Origin: an uncultured Acidimicrobiaceae bacterium
Lineage (GTDB): Bacteria; Actinomycetota; Acidimicrobiia; Acidimicrobiales; SZUA-35
Assembly (NCBI GenBank): GCA_947259095.1
Contig: CAMYLA010000024.1
Coordinates: forward strand, 31,149 to 88,303
Length of the DNA: 57,155 nt
Direction: 5' to 3'
Shown: piece by piece, positions 52,798 to 57,155 of the stretch
How positions within the stretch are numbered: position 1 is the stretch's first letter
How the letters are laid out: every line of letters starts with the position of its first letter
Position numbers and translations under genes: made by a program
Notes under the pieces: model-generated
Told to the model about the DNA's origin: nothing
The model's database searches: none
What the model saw: the letters and a program-made list of their open reading frames with translations, nothing else

Positions 52798-54373
52798 GAC
52801 GCACCGGGTCGCCGATCACGGACGCTCGCCAGGTGGTGGTCTCATTGCTGTCGTTGGAGTTGTTGACGTACACCAGTTTCCACCAGCAATCCGTACCGTT
52901 GCACGGCGTGGTGGAGATCGGGACCCGCAACCGCACGGTTCGATCCTGGAACCAGTTCCTCTGGCTCTGGCTGGGATTGCAGTTGCCGCCGGCCGGCGAC
53001 GTCACCGCCGAGTCGCCGCCGCAGAGCTGATTGAACGGACCGGCATCGGTGGTGTAGTAGTTGCCGCCGTCGTAGCCGAACTCGTCGACGTCGATGGTGT
53101 CCCAGGTGAAGTTGGCGAAGTTGCCGAACGGGTCCTTGACCTTGACCGCGTCGATGCCATCAGCCGGGTCGAACAGGAGGATCTCCAGCGTGTTGCCGGC
53201 GTACTCGTCGTCGACCTCGGCCAGGTAGAGCTCGGAGTCGGTGAACGAGCTCGGCGAGCCGGCACCGAACATGGCGGCCTGGGTGAAGGCCCCCATCCAG
53301 TTCAGGGCGGAGATCACCGGGCAGTTGGGGTTGGTGGTCGAGACGCAGGTGTTGCCGGAGCCGTCGACCACCCGGATCGAGTACAGCACCCGGCCGCTGC
53401 CGCCGGCGTGTTTGGCCTGGAAGACCCAGCGCCCGGCGGCGGTCCCCACGTCGTGGAAATCGGTCCAGGTGGCGTCGTCACCGGCCGCCGACCAGTTGCA
53501 GGGGCCGGTGTTGATCTCCCGACCGAAGGTGTCGGTCTCGACCTGGTTGGCTGCGGCCACGTTGTCATAGTCGTTGAACGGCGTCAGGTCCGGGGCGTAG
53601 AGGGTGTAGTCGGCTCGGCCCTGGTTCTGGGTGAAGCAACTGCTCCTGATCTGGAGGAACCAGTTGGCCCCCGACGCACCGGCCGGCACATCGATCACGT
53701 AGAGGTAGCCGCGGCTGTCGTAGTTGGGATTGGATCCGGTGCGACCGTTGATGGAACTGATGAGATCGCCGGCGTTCCGGTTGTTGGACTCGGGCAGGAT
53801 GTTGAGCCAGAAGTTGTCGGGGTTCGGTGCGTCGACGCCGTTGCCGAGGGCCGAGGTCGGGTTGCTCATCGACAATGGTTTCACGTATTCGGCGGTTCCC
53901 TGGCCCGGGATGCCGACCCCGCCGACACCGGCCAAGCCGGCCAGGAAGATGTCACCCGAGGATTTCATCGACACCCGCAGCTCCTGCGGACGGATCGAGT
54001 CGACCATGACCGCCGGGTTGCCGCCGATCGCAGCGGCGTCCAGGTCGGCCTGGGAGGCAACCAGCACCGCGGTCGGATAGCCGTTGAGCCGGATGGTCTC
54101 CAACGCGATCTGGGCCGCCTTGGCCTCGTCCGGTAGCCACACCACACCGGCCAGGGCCCCGGCGTCGACCGCCCGTTGCACCCGTTGACCCTCGACGTAC
54201 CACGCCCCGACATCGGTGGCGAAGGCGGCGAAGATCATCAACGGGATCAACAACAACGCCGTCGCCGCCATGACATAGCCCCCGTCGGGGGCGCCGGGGT
54301 GAGAGCCCCCGTCGGGGGCGCCGAGGTGAGAGCCGACAGCCGACGGCGGGGTGGTGGGAGTCAGCCGTTTCAT
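52787..54373 (-). CDS. TadG-like pseudopilin/secreted membrane-anchored protein
   Basis: A 528-residue protein. After a short tail with a duplicated SHxGAPDGG unit, a membrane helix (YVMAATALLLIPLMIFAAFATDVG) and WYVEGQRVQRAVDAGALAGV match the TadG/Flp-pilus N-terminus. The rest is a long Asn/Gly/Asp-rich extracellular region with eight or more Cys, many spaced for disulfides (CVSTTNPNCP, CGGDSAVTSPAGGNC). It is probably anchored outside and linked to Flp/Tad pili. ATG 54373 overlaps the upstream TadE stop. No TadA ATPase is in the window. Confidence 0.8.
   Translation of the reverse strand: MKRLTPTTPPSAVGSHLGAPDGGSHPGAPDGGYVMAATALLLIPLMIFAAFATDVGAWYVEGQRVQRAVDAGALAGVVWLPDEAKAAQIALETIRLNGYPTAVLVASQADLDAAAIGGNPAVMVDSIRPQELRVSMKSSGDIFLAGLAGVGGVGIPGQGTAEYVKPLSMSNPTSALGNGVDAPNPDNFWLNILPESNNRNAGDLISSINGRTGSNPNYDSRGYLYVIDVPAGASGANWFLQIRSSCFTQNQGRADYTLYAPDLTPFNDYDNVAAANQVETDTFGREINTGPCNWSAAGDDATWTDFHDVGTAAGRWVFQAKHAGGSGRVLYSIRVVDGSGNTCVSTTNPNCPVISALNWMGAFTQAAMFGAGSPSSFTDSELYLAEVDDEYAGNTLEILLFDPADGIDAVKVKDPFGNFANFTWDTIDVDEFGYDGGNYYTTDAGPFNQLCGGDSAVTSPAGGNCNPSQSQRNWFQDRTVRLRVPISTTPCNGTDCWWKLVYVNNSNDSNETTTWRASVIGDPVRLTE
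54277..54330 (-). repeat. 27-bp tandem duplication within the TadG-like gene
   Basis: Two 27-bp copies (54277-54303, 54304-54330) differ at one base. They encode the repeated SHxGAPDGG near the N-terminus. Each contains a GCCCCC-GTC-GGGGGC hairpin. Confidence 0.9.
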
Positions 54374-54996
54374 CCTGACCTCGGTTCCATCCGCATCACC
54401 GTTCGCTCGGTGATGGTGTAGCCGCCGATCGGGAACAGACCGGTGAGCCACGGCTGGTCGTACTCCACCCAGACACCGACCCAGTCGCCGGTGTTGAGGC
54501 CCCGATCACGGACCGATGGACACCAGTTGGACGACTTTGCGCTGCCGCAGTCCGGACCGTCGGTGAAGCGGCTCACGTTCAGCACATCGGCCAGGTCGGC
54601 GTTCACGTAGACGTTGCAGTTGACCCCGCCCGGCGACACGGTCACCGCAGCGGCGATGCACGCCGATGGGGGCGCACCGCCGGCCGAGGTCGCCTCGTAG
54701 ACCACCACCCGCTGGACGTCTGTCCAGCGATCGTCGAAGGTGGCCTTGATCGAGCGGAGGGCCACCTGGTCGGCCCGCTCCTCCTGCCCGGTCTGGGTCA
54801 CCGCTCTGGCCCCGCTCCTGGCGGCCTGAACCACTGTCTGATCCTGGCCCCAGGCCACCGTGATCTCGAAGATGCCGAGCACCAACACGATGAGCAGCGG
54901 CATCACGATCGACAGTTCGACCAGGATGGCCCCCCGCTCGCTGCCGAATCCCGTCCGGTCCGCTCCGCCGCGCCTGGGGCGGCGGCCGCCGGCCAT
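54370..54996 (-). CDS. TadE-like pseudopilin
   Basis: A 208-residue protein. GSERGAILVELSIVMPLLIVLVLGIFEITVAWGQ is the TadE pattern: a short basic leader, a conserved Glu and one long hydrophobic helix. VVQAARSGARAVTQ follows as in the family. The external part has five Cys and ends near GGYTITERTVMRME. ATG 54996 overlaps the next TadE stop by one base (TGATG). It is a minor pilin or pilus-assembly protein. Confidence 0.85.
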   Translation of the reverse strand: MAGGRRPRRGGADRTGFGSERGAILVELSIVMPLLIVLVLGIFEITVAWGQDQTVVQAARSGARAVTQTGQEERADQVALRSIKATFDDRWTDVQRVVVYEATSAGGAPPSACIAAAVTVSPGGVNCNVYVNADLADVLNVSRFTDGPDCGSAKSSNWCPSVRDRGLNTGDWVGVWVEYDQPWLTGLFPIGGYTITERTVMRMEPRSG

Positions 54997-55616
54997 CAGC
55001 TGCCGTCCGGTTCGACTTGGGAGACCGTCGACCCGGAGAGGTCCTGGGTCTGGCCGATCACGCCGGTGATGTAGCGGTGGTCGGTTCGAACGTAGACCCC
55101 GACCAGGTCGAGGTCCCCGGACAACGAGGTGTTGCGGTCGCCAGGGCACCAGAATCGATCGACCGCCGAGGCGCCGCAGCCGAAGTGGGCCGACTCGGTG
55201 ACCCCGTCGGCCAGGAAGTATGGCCGGTTCAGGTCGGCCGGCAGGTAACGATTGCAGGGCCGGACCGGGTCGGCGGCGCTGGCCACCGATTGGCTGTGGC
55301 ACAGCGGGTTCATCTCGTCGCCCACCTCGTCGATCCGGTAGACGACCACGTAGTCGAGCTCCAGCAGACCGAAGTCTCCCAGTTTCTCGCCAACGGTCGA
55401 AAGGATCTCGAAGTCGGCGTTGCGCCTGGCGTCGAACACACCGGCCGATCGGGCCGCCGCTCGGGAGGCGTTGGTCGTCGTCAGGTCACTGAAGGCCAGG
55501 AGGCCCAGTTCGAACACGGTGAATATCAGCAGCAGGAAGACCGGCGTGGCCAGCCCGGCCTCGATCAAGGACGCACCACGCTCGCTGCGCCGTCCTCTCG
55601 TGCGGTTGCTGGCCAT
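54996..55616 (-). CDS. TadE-like pseudopilin (first of the cluster)
   Basis: A 206-residue paralogue of the previous gene. RSERGASLIEAGLATPVFLLLIFTVFELGLLAF is the leader and helix; TNASRAAARSAGVFDARRNAD matches the post-helix segment. The external domain has Cys residues (NPLCHSQ, RPCNRY, HFGCGAS, FWCPGDR) in the same order as its neighbour, so the pair may share a fold. First gene of a three-gene TadE-TadE-TadG operon reading leftwards. Confidence 0.85.
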   Translation of the reverse strand: MASNRTRGRRSERGASLIEAGLATPVFLLLIFTVFELGLLAFSDLTTTNASRAAARSAGVFDARRNADFEILSTVGEKLGDFGLLELDYVVVYRIDEVGDEMNPLCHSQSVASAADPVRPCNRYLPADLNRPYFLADGVTESAHFGCGASAVDRFWCPGDRNTSLSGDLDLVGVYVRTDHRYITGVIGQTQDLSGSTVSQVEPDGS

Positions 55617-55673
55617 CGCCCACCCGTCGGCCCGCTCCCGAATTTTGTTACGGTTCCGGCTGGATCGGCCCGG

Positions 55674-56870
55674 TCAGAACGGTTCCAGCTCCTCGCCGAG
55701 CACGAAACGGCCGAGCTGGTGGTGAACCCGGTCCCGGTGGGCGTTGATGTGGAGCGGCATGGCCTGGAAGTCCCGCCAACGTCGATCGAACGAGCCGGAC
55801 TCCCGGAGGCCGTTCCCGCCCATCGATCGCAGGATCAGGCCCATCGCCTGATTGAGCTGGTCGAGTACCGAGGCCGAAATCGCCATCTGTCGCAGGTGGT
55901 CGGCCTCGTCCGGAATCCGCTGGTCGGTGATACGCCGGTCCACCTCGTTGCAGGCCGCCGTCGTCGAGGCCTCGGCGGCGGCGATCAAGGCTGCGGCCTG
56001 ACCGAGGTTGACCTGGATGGTCGATCTGGTGACCATGGCCTTGCCCATGATCGAGCGCCTGGTCCGAACCTGTTCTGCGGTCTCCTCGAACGCCGCTCTG
56101 ACCAGGCCGACGCCCATCCAGGCCAGCCAGAGATCGCTGATCCCGACCCAGTCCTCCCGGTAGCGGTGGCCCACCACCGGCATCGCCCGGAGGGTCTCGG
56201 CCCGGTTCGCCCCGTACCACCGGACACAGCGATCGAGGGGAACGATCACATCGGTGTAGTGGATGTCGTCGGTGGCCGAGGCCCGAACCCCGCTGCCATC
56301 CCAGGACGGATCGATCTTCACCCCCTCCTGGTCTATGGCCACCACGGTGAACCTGATGTCGAGCGGTTCGACTCGTTCACCGCCCTCGTCGCAGACCACG
56401 AAGGCGGTTCCGGCCCAATCGGCGTACCGGCATCCCGAGCCGAAGGCGCCCCGGCCGTTGATGCGAACCCGGTCGCCCTCGATGCCGGCCTGCACGCCGG
56501 ACCCGGCGCCGGCCGGGAAGCAGACCCACTGTCCTCCCTCCACGATGGCCGTCAGCAGATCCCGGTGATCGGGGCCCAGGGTGCCGGCGAACAGGTGGAA
56601 CACCGCAAGGTGGTTCCACAGCGTCCAGGCGGTGCTGGTGCAGTTGGCCGCCACGGCTTCGAGTTCTCGACCGATCTGGAGTATCGACGCCTCGAGGCCA
56701 CCGATGTCGGCGGTGGCGGCCAGCTTCATGATCGGTGCCGCCTTGAGGTTTGCCACCAGGTCGGGATCGAGGCTGCGGGTGCGATCGGCGTGGTCGGCCT
56801 GGTCGGCGATGGCCGGGAGCAGGGCGTCGATCGATCGGGGTGGCCCGGGAGGAAAGAAGACCGACGTCAT
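55674..56870 (-). CDS. Acyl-CoA-dehydrogenase-fold flavin protein (HpaH/DszC-like)
   Basis: A 398-residue protein with the helical ACAD fold. CTSTAWTLWNHLAVFHLFAG resembles the flavin monooxygenase/DszC group, RINGRGAFGSGCRYADWAGTAFVV matches the beta domain, and ILRSMGGNGLRESGSFDRRWRDFQAMPLH matches the C-terminus. It lacks the EGTxxIQ motif of true acyl-CoA dehydrogenases, so a flavin-dependent monooxygenase or hydroxylase with a separate reductase is more likely. It is divergent from the enoyl-CoA hydratase (86-bp gap). Confidence 0.82.
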   Translation of the reverse strand: MTSVFFPPGPPRSIDALLPAIADQADHADRTRSLDPDLVANLKAAPIMKLAATADIGGLEASILQIGRELEAVAANCTSTAWTLWNHLAVFHLFAGTLGPDHRDLLTAIVEGGQWVCFPAGAGSGVQAGIEGDRVRINGRGAFGSGCRYADWAGTAFVVCDEGGERVEPLDIRFTVVAIDQEGVKIDPSWDGSGVRASATDDIHYTDVIVPLDRCVRWYGANRAETLRAMPVVGHRYREDWVGISDLWLAWMGVGLVRAAFEETAEQVRTRRSIMGKAMVTRSTIQVNLGQAAALIAAAEASTTAACNEVDRRITDQRIPDEADHLRQMAISASVLDQLNQAMGLILRSMGGNGLRESGSFDRRWRDFQAMPLHINAHRDRVHHQLGRFVLGEELEPF

Positions 56871-56956
56871 GATGCGAACCCTAGTGGTCCGCAGTCGGGG
56901 CCCGCCCGTCGAGCGCGGAGCTGGCGTGCCCCGGAGCGACGGGCTGTACTGAGGGG

Positions 56957-57155
56957 GTGGATCAAGAACAACCGTTGGTGATGAGAGATGATCGGGAAGG
57001 CGTGGCCACGCTGACCCTCAACCGTCCCGAGAAGCTGAACGCGCTGACCCCGGCGCTGTTCATGGAGCTGCGGGAGCACGTCGACCGGCTGGCCGAGGAC
57101 GATTCGGTCGGCTGCGTGGTGTTGACCGGCGCCGGCCGCTCATTCTGCGCCGGCA
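56957..57155 (+). CDS. Enoyl-CoA hydratase/isomerase, N-terminal part (cut by window edge)
   Basis: GTG 56957 follows GAGGGG and opens a frame to the window end (66 complete codons). GVATLTLNRPEKLNALTP and VVLTGAGRSFCAG are the crotonase-fold signatures, the latter forming the first oxyanion-hole element. It would hydrate or isomerise an enoyl-CoA. Confidence 0.9.
   Translation, partial: MDQEQPLVMRDDREGVATLTLNRPEKLNALTPALFMELREHVDRLAEDDSVGCVVLTGAGRSFCAG

Noticed and set aside
1..57155. tRNA, rRNA, riboswitch or origin of replication.
   Set aside because: Reading the intergenic gaps on both strands I saw no cloverleaf with a T-loop consensus, no rRNA-like sequence and no DnaA-box cluster; a dedicated search was not possible here.

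Overview
The window is dense, high-GC DNA with short intergenic gaps, many 4-bp ATGA/GTGA gene overlaps, GTG starts, leaderless-looking promoters, an F420-type luciferase-like oxidoreductase, CGNR, MerR and ArsR regulators and many acyl-CoA and short-chain dehydrogenase genes. This suggests an actinobacterium; class Acidimicrobiia is my best guess (inference). I found no rRNA, tRNA, CRISPR array or replication origin.

The most notable result is that three genes that look broken read as complete selenoprotein genes when one in-frame UGA is read as selenocysteine: a GrdB/PrdB-like protein with U-P-V-C (10057-10953), an AhpD-like protein with C-F-Y-U (37203-38321, minus), and a UGSC-family protein with M-G-C-U-G-S-C fused to a large C-terminal domain (41406-43286). 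Each UGA is followed, 17 or 24 nt later, by a hairpin with a CGUG apical loop. This looks like a lineage-specific bacterial SECIS. The selA/selB/selC/selD machinery must lie outside the window.

Layout. 1-6.6 kb (minus): MFS transporter with a shortened CGNR regulator, then an ArsR / SDR remnant / hydantoinase A / hydantoinase B / FAD oxidase operon. 6.8-12.5 kb: hydratase, DNA alkylation repair protein, SDR, selenoprotein 1, sulfurtransferase, carbonic anhydrase. 12.6-17.6 kb (minus): PEP-utilising-like enzyme, a LigI-like hydrolase with a PrpF/GalD-like tautomerase (aromatic meta-cleavage steps), LLM oxidoreductase. 17.7-21.8 kb: a two-gene sulfatase operon. 21.8-25.2 kb: a decayed island with hairpin repeats, a dead IS, a TrkA-C membrane protein and two frameshifted genes. 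25.2-29.9 kb (minus): arginine succinyltransferase pathway genes astA and astB with an M20 hydrolase and a Thr/Ser dehydratase. 30-33.8 kb: 1-Cys peroxiredoxin plus rhodanese, then a MerR-controlled copper ATPase. 34-38.3 kb: isocitrate lyase, nitroreductase, VOC protein, selenoprotein 2. 38.4-45.6 kb: YjeF remnant, then an SDR / thiolase / DUF35 / UGSC selenoprotein / MFS / metallo-beta-lactamase array. 45.6-57.2 kb: phosphoesterase, Rieske oxygenase, acyl-CoA dehydrogenases, alpha/beta hydrolase, 2OG oxygenase, CoA ligase, a TadE/TadG-like pseudopilin cluster and the start of an enoyl-CoA hydratase.

Two further themes recur. Three genes (CGNR, SDR, YjeF) keep both ends but lack their middles in frame. 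Short tandem duplications of 12-64 bp occur at gene ends, in front of a start codon and inside two coding regions, including a duplicated nucleophile elbow in an alpha/beta hydrolase. The chemistry of the window is mostly catabolic (acyl-CoA, aromatic, sulfate ester, arginine, glyoxylate shunt) with thiol/selenol redox enzymes interspersed.
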